Positions 1 to 9,325 of a stretch of DNA of 64,000 nt are shown one piece after another. Made by a program: the position numbers and the translations under genes. The stretch lies in NCBI GenBank assembly GCA_904419145.1, contig CAJFQQ010000005.1:20140-84139 (forward strand). Direction: 5' to 3'. Below the pieces are notes generated by a model. That model was not told the origin of the DNA. It saw only the letters and a list, made by a program, of their open reading frames with translations, and did no database searches. The stretch is from an uncultured Oscillospiraceae bacterium. GTDB lineage: Bacteria; Bacillota; Clostridia; Oscillospirales; Oscillospiraceae. Every line of letters starts with the position of its first letter. Positions within the stretch are counted from its first letter, which is position 1.

Positions 1-2
1 CC

Positions 3-1160
3 AGAGAGTTGTTTTTTCATGGGGCGCAGATCCTGCGTAAGGAATCGGAGGCTGGGGAAATCCTGGCCAATTGCGGGGAAGACCTGCTGATTTTGAAGCG
101 CACGGCAGAGCCCGGGAAGACAGCACAGTGGACAGACGGCGTGGTACAGCAGATCCGGACCACGTCTGCCGTGGGCCTGCGCCCCCAGGATGTGGCGGCG
201 GGGGTCTATCCGCTTGCCGCGGCGTCCCGCGACTTTGACGATACGCTGTTCCATGTCAGGCAGTGCGCCCGGGCGGCCTGCCGGGAGGATCAAGCCAGCC
301 GGCTATGTGGAACGGATCAATGCCGGTTCTGCCAGGAGCGGTGGAGCCTGCTGGAGGATTTCTTTCACGCGCTGGAGCGGAAGGAGTTCCAGCTTTCCAT
401 TCAGTTTTTTGTGGATGCTTTCACCTTCCAGATCGTGGGCGGAGAGGCGCTGTCCCGCTGGTACCACCCCAAATTCGGCCTGTTGAATCCAACCCGCTAT
501 ATCCCGCTGCTGGAGGAGACAGGGCAGATCAAGGCCCTGGATTTCTATGGGATGGAGAAGGCCTGCGCGTTCCTGGAGGAACTAGCCGGGCACAAGGTAC
601 AGGACTTCTTCCTCTCCTGCAATTTTGCCCGCAGAACCGTCAGCGCCCCGGACTTCGCCCAGCGGTGCGCCCAGGTGATCCAGCAATATACCTTCCCACG
701 AAAACTCCTGATTCTGGAGGTGACGGAGAGCCAGCAGATGAGCAGCTCCGAGACGGAGCAGTTTTACTGCAACATCCAGGCGGTCAGGGCGAATGGGATG
801 CGGGTGATCTTTGATGACTTCGGCGTGGGGTTCTCCTCTTTCCACGACCTGCAGAACTGCCCCATGGATGGTTTGAAACTGGACAAGGAGCTGGTGGACA
901 ATATGCAGACGGAAAAGGGGGAGGCCATCCTCAACGCGCTGGTACAAGCCGGGCACCGGATGGGACTGACGATTTTGGCAGAGGGCGTGGAGCAGGAGGA
1001 GCAGATCGCCATACTGCAAAAACTGCATTGCGACGCATTCCAGGGGTTCCGCTTTGCTGTCCCCCTCCCGGAGTTGGAGGCTCGGAAGCGGATTTTACAG
1101 GGAAAGCGGTCCCTGAAGGACCGGGATAATATACGCGAGGAGAACTGCCATGTCGAATGA
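3..1160 (+). CDS. Degenerate GGDEF-EAL cyclic-di-GMP phosphodiesterase, 5' end outside window
   Basis: The reading frame is open to the left edge, so the true start lies upstream. The C-terminal 270 or so residues form an EAL phosphodiesterase domain that would hydrolyse c-di-GMP. All the usual catalytic positions can be seen: EAL in GGEALSRW, N in SCNFA, EVTES, FDDFG, KLDKE, AEGVE and QGFRF-PLP. The first 110 residues look like the tail of a GGDEF domain whose signature has decayed to CGEDLL, so it probably makes no c-di-GMP. The stop overlaps the next gene by 11 bases, which puts it in one operon with the HD-GYP, Hpt and hybrid-kinase genes. Seen: motifs. Inferred: active enzyme. The missing N-terminus may carry a sensor. 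Confidence 0.85.
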   Translation, partial: RELFFHGAQILRKESEAGEILANCGEDLLILKRTAEPGKTAQWTDGVVQQIRTTSAVGLRPQDVAAGVYPLAAASRDFDDTLFHVRQCARAACREDQASRLCGTDQCRFCQERWSLLEDFFHALERKEFQLSIQFFVDAFTFQIVGGEALSRWYHPKFGLLNPTRYIPLLEETGQIKALDFYGMEKACAFLEELAGHKVQDFFLSCNFARRTVSAPDFAQRCAQVIQQYTFPRKLLILEVTESQQMSSSETEQFYCNIQAVRANGMRVIFDDFGVGFSSFHDLQNCPMDGLKLDKELVDNMQTEKGEAILNALVQAGHRMGLTILAEGVEQEEQIAILQKLHCDAFQGFRFAVPLPELEARKRILQGKRSLKDRDNIREENCHVE

Positions 1161-2229
1161 GAGACGGGGTGTTTTGCTGATCGTAGACGACGACGCCATC
1201 AACCGCGCGATTTTGGAGGAAATTTTTGAGGCGGACTATACCATTGAGGAGGCAGAAAACGGGGCGGAGGGTCTGGAAAAAATCTTTGCAGAGCCAGAGC
1301 GCCTGTGTGCGGTACTGCTGGATGTGGTCATGCCGGTGATGGATGGGCTGGAGGTCCTGCGGCGTTTACACCGGGAGGATTTGCTGCGCCGCCTCCCGGT
1401 ATTCCTGATCACGGCGGAAACCGGCGACAGGGTGCTCCGGGAGGCCTATAGCCTGGGTGTCATGGACGTCATCAGCAAGCCGGTTGTGCCTTATGTAGTG
1501 CAGCGGCGGGTGCAGTCGGTCATTGAACTGTTCCAGGCCCGCCGGCAGCTGAGCCGTACCGTGGAGAGCCAGAGGGAGCGCCTGCTCCGCCAGGCGGAGG
1601 AGATCATTGCACTGAACCAGGGGATGGTGGAAGCCCTGGCCACTGCCATTGAGTTTCGCAGCGAGGAATCCGGCGACCATGTGCGCCGTATTCACGACAT
1701 CACAAAATGCCTGCTGTCCGAAACTGCACTGGGAAGGGACTTGGAATCTGAGGCGATCGAGGAGATCGCTCTGGCCTCCATCCTCCATGATGTGGGGAAG
1801 ATTGCGGTGCCTGACGCCATTCTCAACAAGCCAGGTCGTTTGACGGCGGAAGAATTTGAGATCATGAAAACCCACACGGTCCAGGGGGGCGCCCTGCTGG
1901 ACCGTATCCCGCAGCTGCGCCGGCACCGGGCGTACCGCTATGCCGTGGATATCGCCCGTCACCACCATGAGCGGTGGGACGGACGGGGCTATCCGGACGG
2001 TCTGAAGGGGGACGAAATTTCCCTCTGGGCGCAGGTGGTTTCCCTGGCGGATGTCTATGACGCCCTCAGCTGTAAGCGGGTTTATAAGGATGCCTTCCCC
2101 CGAGAGCGGGTGCTGGAGATGATTCGAGACGGGGAATGCGGCACCTTTAACCCGGAGCTGCTGCGGTGCTTTTTTGAGGTTGAGGAGAAGTTATCCGGAT
2201 TGTATCAGAAGGAGGCGGGATCAGTATGA
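1150..2229 (+). CDS. Response regulator with HD-GYP phosphodiesterase output
   Basis: Residues 8-125 are a receiver domain with the acidic pocket in IVDDDAIN, phospho-acceptor Asp58 in LLDVVMP and the conserved Lys in ISKPV. A short linker leads to an HD-GYP domain (about 150-345) with His213-Asp214 in LHDVGK, HHHERWDGRGYPDG and SLADVYDAL. The family hydrolyses c-di-GMP to pGpG or GMP. The ATG lies inside the end of the EAL gene and the stop overlaps the Hpt gene as ATGA, so translation is probably coupled. The neighbouring Hpt and hybrid kinase give a plausible phosphate source for Asp58. Length (359 aa) is normal for REC-HD-GYP. Confidence 0.92.
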   Translation: MSNERRGVLLIVDDDAINRAILEEIFEADYTIEEAENGAEGLEKIFAEPERLCAVLLDVVMPVMDGLEVLRRLHREDLLRRLPVFLITAETGDRVLREAYSLGVMDVISKPVVPYVVQRRVQSVIELFQARRQLSRTVESQRERLLRQAEEIIALNQGMVEALATAIEFRSEESGDHVRRIHDITKCLLSETALGRDLESEAIEEIALASILHDVGKIAVPDAILNKPGRLTAEEFEIMKTHTVQGGALLDRIPQLRRHRAYRYAVDIARHHHERWDGRGYPDGLKGDEISLWAQVVSLADVYDALSCKRVYKDAFPRERVLEMIRDGECGTFNPELLRCFFEVEEKLSGLYQKEAGSV

Positions 2230-2597
2230 CTTTGGAGCGGAGCAGCCGGCTGGAGTCCGGGGGGATCGACGTCGCCCAGGCGCTGGAGCGGGTCATGGGC
2301 AATGAAGCCCTTCTGGAGAGGCTCCTGGGAAGGTTCCTGGACGATCCACAATACCCCGCACTGTGCGCCGCACTGGAGCGCGGGGATATGGAGCAGGCGG
2401 TGCGTGCGGCCCACACCTTAAAGGGGATGTGCGGGAACTTATCCATGACGGAGTTGTTCCAACTGTTTGCCGCACAGGTGGAGGTCCTGCGCGGCGGAGA
2501 CCTGATGGCGGGGCGCGCTTTGATGGCGCAGATCGCACCGGCCTATGAGCGGGTGGCAGCGGCGATCCGGGGGAGCGCAGAAGATGGCAGGGCGTAA
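2226..2597 (+). CDS. Stand-alone histidine phosphotransfer (Hpt) protein
   Basis: A 123-residue all-helical protein with the Hpt signature around His63 (AAHTLKGMCGNL). Hpt proteins shuttle phosphate between the receiver of a hybrid kinase and the receiver of a final response regulator. The ATG overlaps the stop of the HD-GYP gene (ATGA) and the hybrid kinase starts inside its 3' end. The three genes therefore encode kinase, carrier and output of one multistep relay. The relay order is inferred from gene order and domains. Confidence 0.88.
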   Translation: MTLERSSRLESGGIDVAQALERVMGNEALLERLLGRFLDDPQYPALCAALERGDMEQAVRAAHTLKGMCGNLSMTELFQLFAAQVEVLRGGDLMAGRALMAQIAPAYERVAAAIRGSAEDGRA

Positions 2598-5106
2598 AGG
2601 GCGAGGCCGCGGATGGCGGCTCGTCTTTCAAAATATGAAGCTCCCCTTATGCGCGTTTGCGGCCCTGGGTGTGCTGGCCCTGGCAGGGAGTTGGATCGTC
2701 CGCAGCACCATGCTGCGCAATGCGTACGAGGCTGCGACGGCCCTTTCCCGGAGCTGTGCTGCGGAGGAGCGGGGCAATCTGAATGTGTATGCGACGCTCC
2801 TCTCCTTCGGCACAGCGGCCCTGGAAAGCCGCTTGGAGGATGGGGAAGAAGAGGAGAGCATTGCTGCGTTCCTGGACACCTATTTTGAACGGGTAGACTC
2901 TGTGCTGGGTACCGGCGTAGTTGACCCCTATGTGGTGCTGGATGGGACGATCCTGGCGGCTAATCCCTGGGAGGGAGATGTGGGATATGATTATGCCACT
3001 GCGCCCTGGTACCAACAGGCTGTCGCGGCGAAAGGGGCGGTCGTGTTCACATCGGTCTATACAGATGCAATCTATGACCGGCCGGTGATTACAGCCGCAC
3101 AGAGCTGCCGCGACGGGGAAACCGTGATGGCGTTCGACATTCTCCCGGAGCATCTGCGATTCGACACGGCAGATCTCACAGAAGAGGACTCTTTCTTCCT
3201 CTGTGACAGCACCGGGACGATCATCTATCAGAAGACTGGACTGGACCTGGGCCAGGAGGAGATGCAGAACTATCTGACTGGTCTGGTAGAAAGAATCGAG
3301 ACCGGAGGCCTTGGGAGAGACTCGATCATCCGGGATCTGAACGGTCAGCGCCGAGGCGTCTATTACACCCGGATGGATAACGGCTGGTATTCCATCATTA
3401 CCGTGCCGTACAGCAAGATCCTGGGGGGGCTGCAGAGCGTCTTGTGGCCGCTGATCCTTATGTTCGGCATTTCTTTCCTGGTTATGACGGCGCTGGCATT
3501 GCGTGAATACCGCCTGGAGTCCCGCGCCCGGCGGGCCAATGAAACCGCGCAGGTGCTGGGAAATACCTACTACGCCCTGTACCGGGTGGATTATGAGCGG
3601 GAGACCTATGAGATGATCAAAGGGTCGGACTATGTCCGCCAACGGATCCCGTCCACGGGGCCCTATACGGATCTGCTTCGCACTGCCGGGGAGGTCATCG
3701 AGGCGGATGCCTTTCGTGACTTCACGGAAAGCTTCTCCTGCAAAAACATCCGGGAGCTGGTCCAACAGCGGGTCCGGGATTTCGGCGGGGAGTTTCTGCG
3801 CCGGTTTGGATCGGAGGATCGCTGGGTCAGCGTACGGGTTCTCTTTGACGAAACGCTGGCGCCGGAGGAGGTCGTTCTCTGTTTCCGGGAGGTGGAGGAG
3901 GAGAAACAGCGGCAGATGCGGGAGCGCCGATTGCTGGAGGAATCTTTGCAGATGGCCCGGCAGAACGAGGATGCCAAGCAGGCATTCTTCCGCAGCATGT
4001 CCCACGATATGCGTACCCCCCTCAACGCGATCCTCGGGTCCAGTGAACTGGCCCGGCGGCATCTGGAGGATCCGGAGAAAACAGCGGGATATCTGGACAA
4101 GATTGATGGCTCCGGTCGGTACCTCCTGGGCCTGATCAATGACATTTTGGAGATGGCCCGGCTGGAACACGGCCAAGTGCAGCTGGAGCACCGGCAGTTT
4201 GACTTGAAGGTGTGCGTGGAGGAGTGCCTCGGCACATTCCGTATGCAGGCGGAGCGGGAGAAGAAGACCCTGCGGGAGGAGTTTCAGGCGGAGCGCACGT
4301 CCCTGCTGGGGGATGCCTTCCGGATCCAGCAGGTGCTCAACAACCTGCTCTCCAATGCCTTCAAATTCACACCGGAACACGGGACGATCTCCCTGTCCGT
4401 CCAGCAGATGGACAGCGGAGAATATGCTCACTACAAATTTGTGATCTCTGATACGGGAATCGGTATGTCCCCGGAGTTTTTGGAACGGATCTATGAGCCA
4501 TATGCCCGTGAGATGCGTTTCAGCGACCGACAGGCCTCCGGCACGGGGCTGGGGATGTCCATTACAAAGAATCTGGTGTCCCAGATGGGCGGCGAGATCC
4601 AGGTGGAGAGTACGCCGGGGGCCGGCAGCACCTTCACCGTCATTCTGCCGCTGGCCGCTGGGCAGGAGATGGTCCAGACGGCGGAGACCCCGGAGAGGGC
4701 GGAGCCGTTTTCTATGGACGGCCTGCGGATTTTGCTGGTGGAGGACAACGAAATCAATATGGAAATTGCCGCAGAAATGCTGCGTGCACTGGGGGCCGTG
4801 GTGACGCAGGCGTGGAACGGCGCCGAAGCCGTGGAGGTAGTCCGGGAGGCCGGGCCGTCCGCATTTGATGCGATCCTTATGGATATGCAGATGCCGGTGA
4901 TGGACGGCTGCGAGGCGGCCAGGCAGATCCGCGCCATGGACAGGCCGGACGCTGCAACAGTGCCCATTGTCGCTGTCACCGCCAACGCCTTCTCAGAGGA
5001 TGTGTCTGCCACCACAGCGGCGGGAATGAATGCACATATCTCAAAGCCTATTGATATGCCTGCCCTGCAGCAGACGCTGGAGCGGCTGATCCGAGCGAAA
5101 AGTTGA
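2584..5106 (+). CDS. Membrane hybrid sensor histidine kinase with C-terminal receiver
   Basis: The chosen ATG at 2584 has a purine-rich GGAGCGCAGAAG just upstream; an ATG at 2545 in the same frame is less likely. One TM helix near residues 17-38, a roughly 240-residue extracytoplasmic dCache-like sensor, a second TM near 285-305, then a PAS-like linker. HisKA carries His474 in SMSHDMRTPLN. The HATPase has an N box (NNLLSNAFKF), DTGIGMS and GTGLGMS. The C-terminal receiver has Asp767 in LMDMQMPVMDG and Lys in ISKPIDM. It autophosphorylates, passes phosphate to its own receiver and probably on to the Hpt protein. Last gene of the operon, followed at once by a strong terminator. Confidence 0.93.
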   Translation: MAGRKGRGRGWRLVFQNMKLPLCAFAALGVLALAGSWIVRSTMLRNAYEAATALSRSCAAEERGNLNVYATLLSFGTAALESRLEDGEEEESIAAFLDTYFERVDSVLGTGVVDPYVVLDGTILAANPWEGDVGYDYATAPWYQQAVAAKGAVVFTSVYTDAIYDRPVITAAQSCRDGETVMAFDILPEHLRFDTADLTEEDSFFLCDSTGTIIYQKTGLDLGQEEMQNYLTGLVERIETGGLGRDSIIRDLNGQRRGVYYTRMDNGWYSIITVPYSKILGGLQSVLWPLILMFGISFLVMTALALREYRLESRARRANETAQVLGNTYYALYRVDYERETYEMIKGSDYVRQRIPSTGPYTDLLRTAGEVIEADAFRDFTESFSCKNIRELVQQRVRDFGGEFLRRFGSEDRWVSVRVLFDETLAPEEVVLCFREVEEEKQRQMRERRLLEESLQMARQNEDAKQAFFRSMSHDMRTPLNAILGSSELARRHLEDPEKTAGYLDKIDGSGRYLLGLINDILEMARLEHGQVQLEHRQFDLKVCVEECLGTFRMQAEREKKTLREEFQAERTSLLGDAFRIQQVLNNLLSNAFKFTPEHGTISLSVQQMDSGEYAHYKFVISDTGIGMSPEFLERIYEPYAREMRFSDRQASGTGLGMSITKNLVSQMGGEIQVESTPGAGSTFTVILPLAAGQEMVQTAETPERAEPFSMDGLRILLVEDNEINMEIAAEMLRALGAVVTQAWNGAEAVEVVREAGPSAFDAILMDMQMPVMDGCEAARQIRAMDRPDAATVPIVAVTANAFSEDVSATTAAGMNAHISKPIDMPALQQTLERLIRAKS

Positions 5107-5123
5107 TATTCTTCGGGCACAAC

Positions 5124-5168
5124 AAAGCGCCATGACCACCCCATCACGGGATAAGGTCATGGCGCTTT
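5124..5168. terminator. Bidirectional hairpin terminator between convergent genes
   Basis: A perfect 14-bp inverted repeat (arms 5124-5137 and 5155-5168, AAAGCGCCATGACC and its complement) with a 17-base loop, between the stops of the convergent hybrid-kinase and GGDEF genes. The outer A/T ends give a short U run in both directions. Confidence 0.8.
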
Positions 5169-5210
5169 ATCTGTCCTGCCTTCAACGGCCTGCTTTACGT
5201 TTTACAGCCA

Positions 5211-6578
5211 TCACTGTCCGATAACATATCGGTCGCGGCCCTGCTCCTTTGCGGCATACAGCAGGCGATCCGCTTCCTGATACAGCTCCTCCGGTGAGAG
5301 GCCCGCTTTGACGGGGAACACGCCGACGCTGCAGGTTAAGTGATGCTCTCCCCAACGAATCCTATGTATACGGGCCTGGAAAAGTTTCAGGGAGGCCTCC
5401 AGTTCATCGGCAGGGATATCCTCACACAGCAGAGCAGCAAATTCATCGCCGCCCATACGCCCAATGATACACTGCTCTCCCATGGTTTCTTTCAGGCAGT
5501 GCGTAACACCCTTGAGGGCGCGGTCCCCCTCTGGGTGGCCATATTGGTCGTTGATCTCTTTGAACCGATCCAGATCCACCATGATAAAGTAACCCAGCGG
5601 GGGCGTTTGATTTCGGACAGACTTCAGCGCCCTGCTGCAGGCGGAAAAGAAGGCCCTGCGGGTCATGGCGCTGGTCAGGAAATCTATTTTGCCCTCATAT
5701 GCTGCATAGGAGTTGTAATGTCGATTCAGGATCAGGAACAGGAGCATCAGCATCATCAGGGACATGATGCCGAATAGGAATTGCACTTGGAGATGCATGA
5801 TGTCAGCGTAACTTGTTTCGCTGAGATCAATGCCCCGTCCAGACAGCACATAGTCAATCCGGTGGACAAAGTACACCGTCACTGCGAAGGCGGCAGCCAA
5901 GGTGAACCCTGCCATGACAACAATAGTCAGACGGCGGCAGCGCTCCCTCGTGTGAATGGAAAACGATAGCTCTATCCGCTGCTGGATCCTATGCCAGGTT
6001 TGTGTTCGGGACGCGCCCCAAATCAGCAGCACGACGGCAGCCGTGCCGAGATTTGACAATACAGTACTTTGGCTGAGAAACTCAGTAAAGACAATACCTG
6101 GACCATATCCAGCCTCGGGGAAAAACAGGGCCATTGTACTGTAGACCAGAAGGGAATGGATCGGGCGGCCCAAAAAGGACACCAGCCCTACCCATACGCC
6201 GCAGAGACGGATCCGCTTGGCCCCGGCGTACAACAGGCCGGAAAACAGGCCGAAAAGTGCGCGGCTGCCCACGCTGAGCACAAGGCTGCCCAGAGGATTG
6301 CCGCTGAACAGAGGGGAGAAGAGCTGATCGGAGGGCATAACATAGCCGGCGGATGCCTTCCACATGCTGGCCAGGCCAAAGACGGTACCGACAGCGGTTG
6401 CCTCCCATGGACCCAGCAATGCCCCCGCCAGAAGCACCGGCAGATAGGCAATCGTGAGGGAGATTGGTTCGACGTGAAAGTATCCGAGGAAAGAAAAAGA
6501 CATCAAAAGTTCAATCGCAATCAGTGTGGCAAGCACATATCGCTTCATAAAATGGTGCTGTACAGATAAATCCTCCAC
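5211..6578 (-). CDS. Membrane diguanylate cyclase with ECF-S-component-like N-terminal domain
   Basis: GTG at 6578 is chosen because AAAGGGGGA lies six bases upstream; the frame also opens at a GTG at 6596. The N-terminal 180 residues are hydrophobic and glycine/alanine-rich, with the look of an ECF-transporter substrate-binding (S) subunit. Two more TM helices follow (about 215-238 and 262-285), then a GGDEF domain with RMGGDEFAALL and VDLDRFKEIND, so it should make c-di-GMP. No RxxD inhibitory site precedes GGDEF, so product inhibition is not expected. Expected to sit in the membrane and sense a small ligand or membrane state; the ligand is unknown. Confidence 0.85.
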   Translation of the reverse strand: MEDLSVQHHFMKRYVLATLIAIELLMSFSFLGYFHVEPISLTIAYLPVLLAGALLGPWEATAVGTVFGLASMWKASAGYVMPSDQLFSPLFSGNPLGSLVLSVGSRALFGLFSGLLYAGAKRIRLCGVWVGLVSFLGRPIHSLLVYSTMALFFPEAGYGPGIVFTEFLSQSTVLSNLGTAAVVLLIWGASRTQTWHRIQQRIELSFSIHTRERCRRLTIVVMAGFTLAAAFAVTVYFVHRIDYVLSGRGIDLSETSYADIMHLQVQFLFGIMSLMMLMLLFLILNRHYNSYAAYEGKIDFLTSAMTRRAFFSACSRALKSVRNQTPPLGYFIMVDLDRFKEINDQYGHPEGDRALKGVTHCLKETMGEQCIIGRMGGDEFAALLCEDIPADELEASLKLFQARIHRIRWGEHHLTCSVGVFPVKAGLSPEELYQEADRLLYAAKEQGRDRYVIGQ

Positions 6579-6637
6579 CAAACATCCCCCTTTCACTCTG
6601 GAGTTCTATTTTTGCCATGCAAAAGCATAGCAAAATT

Positions 6638-6706
6638 GGCCATGTGCCGCATTCAGCGGCACGGCCATGAAATCAAAGCGCGTGGGCCGGGACGGCCCAC
6701 ATGCGC
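6638..6706 (-). terminator. Two consecutive GC-rich hairpins after the CheB-CheR gene
   Basis: Two inverted repeats lie between the stop of the CheB-CheR gene (6737) and the start of the GGDEF gene. One has arms GGCCATGTGCCGC and GCGGCACGGCC (6638-6666); the other has arms GCGCGTGGGCCG and CGGCCCACATGCGC (6678-6706). On the minus strand the second is not followed by a clear U run, while the first is followed by a T-rich stretch. They could terminate or attenuate read-through into the GGDEF gene. Confidence 0.45.
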
Positions 6707-6736
6707 GAAACTTCATGCGCCGTTTTCTTTTGCCCG

Positions 6737-9325
6737 TTATCGGGGTGCGCCTGCAGCGCATGAAGTTTCATGCGCATCCTTCCGAGTGGCAGTCCCCAAA
6801 CTGTCGATAATGGTGATCACAAGGCCGCGGATGGAATTTTCCGTGGTACGGTAGGGTGCGATCCGCAGGGTATAGAACCGGCCGTTCATGGCGGTGATCT
6901 CCCGGTCGATGGAGGTCAGATCCTTCAAAACAGCCCGGCAGTCCTGCTCGATCTCCTCGTCCGGGAAGTTGTGGGCAAAGATCTGGATCGGGCGCCCAAT
7001 GTCGTGTTCCATCAACTGGAACTCCCGGCCCACATACTCGGTGAACTTGCGGATATTCAGGTTGCTGTCCACAAAGAGAATTCCGATCATGGTGGAGGAG
7101 AGAAAGTTGGACAGGTCGTCGGTCATCATGGTCAGTTCATCCAACTTCAACTGGTGTTCCGTGTTGACGGTATATAACTCCTCGTTTACCGATTGCAGTT
7201 CCTCCGTGGAACTCTGCAGCTCCTCGTTGGCTGTGAGCAGTTCCTCGTTGGCGGCCTGCAGTTCCCCATTCACCGTTTCCAGCCGCTGGATGGTGGCCCG
7301 CAGGTCATTCTGAGATTCCTGGAACTCCCGCTCCAGATCAGTGATACGCCGGGCCGCTGTAGCGTCCAAATTGAATTTTTCCACTTCGCCCTCCACAGCG
7401 GGGACAGTGTGCTCCTGGAAGATGACCGCCACCAGCCCGTCGTCCTCATTGGGGTCGTTGGGAATGGGCTCCACCGTCAGGCTGATCACTTTCCGCCCGG
7501 AGGGGCAGTCCACAGTGATGTCGGTGTAGGTAATAGCGGTGTGTTCACTCCGGCAGCGGCTGATGGCAGTGGCCGACACCAGAGACAGATCCTCGCTGAG
7601 CATGTGGAAAAAATTCAGGGAGGCCCTGCCCGGGGCCAGGGCCAGATAGTCACTGTAGTTGCCGAAGAAATGGAGGGCCGTGTTGTCTGCGCTGAGGACC
7701 ACAGTGGCTGGCAGATGGCGCTCCAGGAACCGGACATAGCGATTTTCCACCGCAGTTTCCTCACCCTGGCTCATGCCGGCCCGGATGCTCTTTAGAGAGA
7801 TGTTCTGGATGTTGGGAATGTTGAAGGTAGGGGGCGCCAAATCCTCCACCTTGCCCTCGGCTTTGTGGACATAAATCTTCTCCGCACTGCACACGGGTTT
7901 GAAGAGGTTCACATACTCCCCTGCTGTTTCACTCTTGCCCAAAAACAGGAACCCGCCGTTTTTCAGCGCCTGGTGGAAGATGGCAAACAGCCCCCGCCGC
8001 ATCACCGGCTGGAAATAGATCATCACATTCCGGCAGCAGATCAGGTCCAGTTTGCCGAAGGGGGGATCTGAGAACATATTATGGGTAGCAAAGACGATCA
8101 TCCGCCGGATCTCCTTGGAGATCTGGTACTGGTCGCCCACCTTCAGGAAATATTTGGCCAGGCGGGTGGGGGTGACATCGTCGATGATGTTCTCTGAAAA
8201 GACGCCCTTTCCGGCCTGCTCAATGGCCCGGCTGTCCACATCTGTGGCAAAAATTTTTACATCCCGCTTGACATTCAACTCCTCCATTACCTCCCGGAAC
8301 AGGATAGCGATGGAATAAGCCTCTTCTCCTGTGGAGCACCCGGCGGACCAGACGCGAATGGGCTCCTCTTCCTTGGCCCGCTCTACAATCTTGTAGATGG
8401 CGTTGTATTTGAGCTTTTCAAAAAAGGCCGGCTCCCGGAAGAAGTTGGTCACACCAATCAGGATCTCCTTGACCAGGGTCTGTACCTCTTCGGCGCTGTC
8501 GCCGAGGAGATGGGCAAATTCTGTCAGGGTGGCCGAGTGGGTGACCAGCATCCGCCGCTCAATGCGCCGCAGGATGGTGGAACGCTTATAGTAAGTAAAG
8601 TCGATACCGCTGGCGTTTTTCAGGATGGTATAGATATGGGAGAGTGTCTCCTCCTCAGAGAAGGGGGATTCCTCCTCAGACAGGGGGGCGTCGCTCCGGA
8701 GAGGGCGCAGCAGGGCGGGGGTATTGGAGAAATTCAGGATCTCCTCGGCGATCTCCTCCGGGGAGAGGGCGAAATCCGCCAGGCCTGTGCTGATGACGCT
8801 CCTGGGCATCCCGTCGAATTTGGCGCTTTCCGGGGCCTGGGCGATGACGAGGCCGCCATATTCCTTTACAAATTTCACACCGTTGGTGCCGTCGGTGCCG
8901 GTGCCGGAGAGCACCACCACGATGGAGTGCTCTCTCTTCTCCTCCGCCAGGGAGGCGAAAAAGATGTCGATGGGATGATTCAGAGTAACCGGCGCGTAGT
9001 CGGTCAAAATCAGTTTTCCGCCTTTGATGGTCATAAACTTTTTCGGCGGAATCAGATAGACGGTATCCGCCTCGACGGCCATGTCGTTCTCCGCTTGATA
9101 GACCTGCATCTCGGTATGCTTGCTCAGGATATCGGCCATCAGACTTTTGTAGTCCGGGGAGAGATGCTGTACCACGACAAAACTCAGTCCGCTGTTGGGC
9201 GGCATACAGCTGAAAAATTGCTGCAACGCTTCCAGACCACCTGCGGAGGCGCCGATACCGATGACTAGGGGGGACTGCTCCACATTTGTGCTTGACAGTA
9301 TTTCCTTGCCAGTGCTCATATTCAT
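6737..9325 (-). CDS. CheB-CheR fusion with coiled coil and PAS domain
   Basis: Residues 15-200 are a CheB methylesterase domain: catalytic Ser in GIGASAGG, His in VVQHLSP and Asp in SGTGTDGTNG. Residues 225-490 are a CheR-type SAM methyltransferase (CSTGEEAYSIA, CCRNVMIYF). A heptad-rich coiled coil of NEEL repeats (about 645-735) leads to a C-terminal PAS domain. CheB's usual receiver is absent. ATG 9325 overlaps the upstream stop as ATGA, but an ATG two codons on (9319) has the better spacing from AAGGAGG. No chemoreceptor or cheA lies nearby; co-transcription with a GGDEF/EAL gene suggests a c-di-GMP or PAS-signalling role. The sequence is typical of the widespread CheB/CheR-PAS family. 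Confidence 0.9.
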   Translation of the reverse strand: MNMSTGKEILSSTNVEQSPLVIGIGASAGGLEALQQFFSCMPPNSGLSFVVVQHLSPDYKSLMADILSKHTEMQVYQAENDMAVEADTVYLIPPKKFMTIKGGKLILTDYAPVTLNHPIDIFFASLAEEKREHSIVVVLSGTGTDGTNGVKFVKEYGGLVIAQAPESAKFDGMPRSVISTGLADFALSPEEIAEEILNFSNTPALLRPLRSDAPLSEEESPFSEEETLSHIYTILKNASGIDFTYYKRSTILRRIERRMLVTHSATLTEFAHLLGDSAEEVQTLVKEILIGVTNFFREPAFFEKLKYNAIYKIVERAKEEEPIRVWSAGCSTGEEAYSIAILFREVMEELNVKRDVKIFATDVDSRAIEQAGKGVFSENIIDDVTPTRLAKYFLKVGDQYQISKEIRRMIVFATHNMFSDPPFGKLDLICCRNVMIYFQPVMRRGLFAIFHQALKNGGFLFLGKSETAGEYVNLFKPVCSAEKIYVHKAEGKVEDLAPPTFNIPNIQNISLKSIRAGMSQGEETAVENRYVRFLERHLPATVVLSADNTALHFFGNYSDYLALAPGRASLNFFHMLSEDLSLVSATAISRCRSEHTAITYTDITVDCPSGRKVISLTVEPIPNDPNEDDGLVAVIFQEHTVPAVEGEVEKFNLDATAARRITDLEREFQESQNDLRATIQRLETVNGELQAANEELLTANEELQSSTEELQSVNEELYTVNTEHQLKLDELTMMTDDLSNFLSSTMIGILFVDSNLNIRKFTEYVGREFQLMEHDIGRPIQIFAHNFPDEEIEQDCRAVLKDLTSIDREITAMNGRFYTLRIAPYRTTENSIRGLVITIIDSLGTATRKDAHETSCAAGAPR

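Noticed and set aside
2647..4431. 594-codon antisense ORF inside the hybrid kinase gene
   Set aside because: Composition-driven shadow of a GC-rich gene; no RBS and no recognisable domain.
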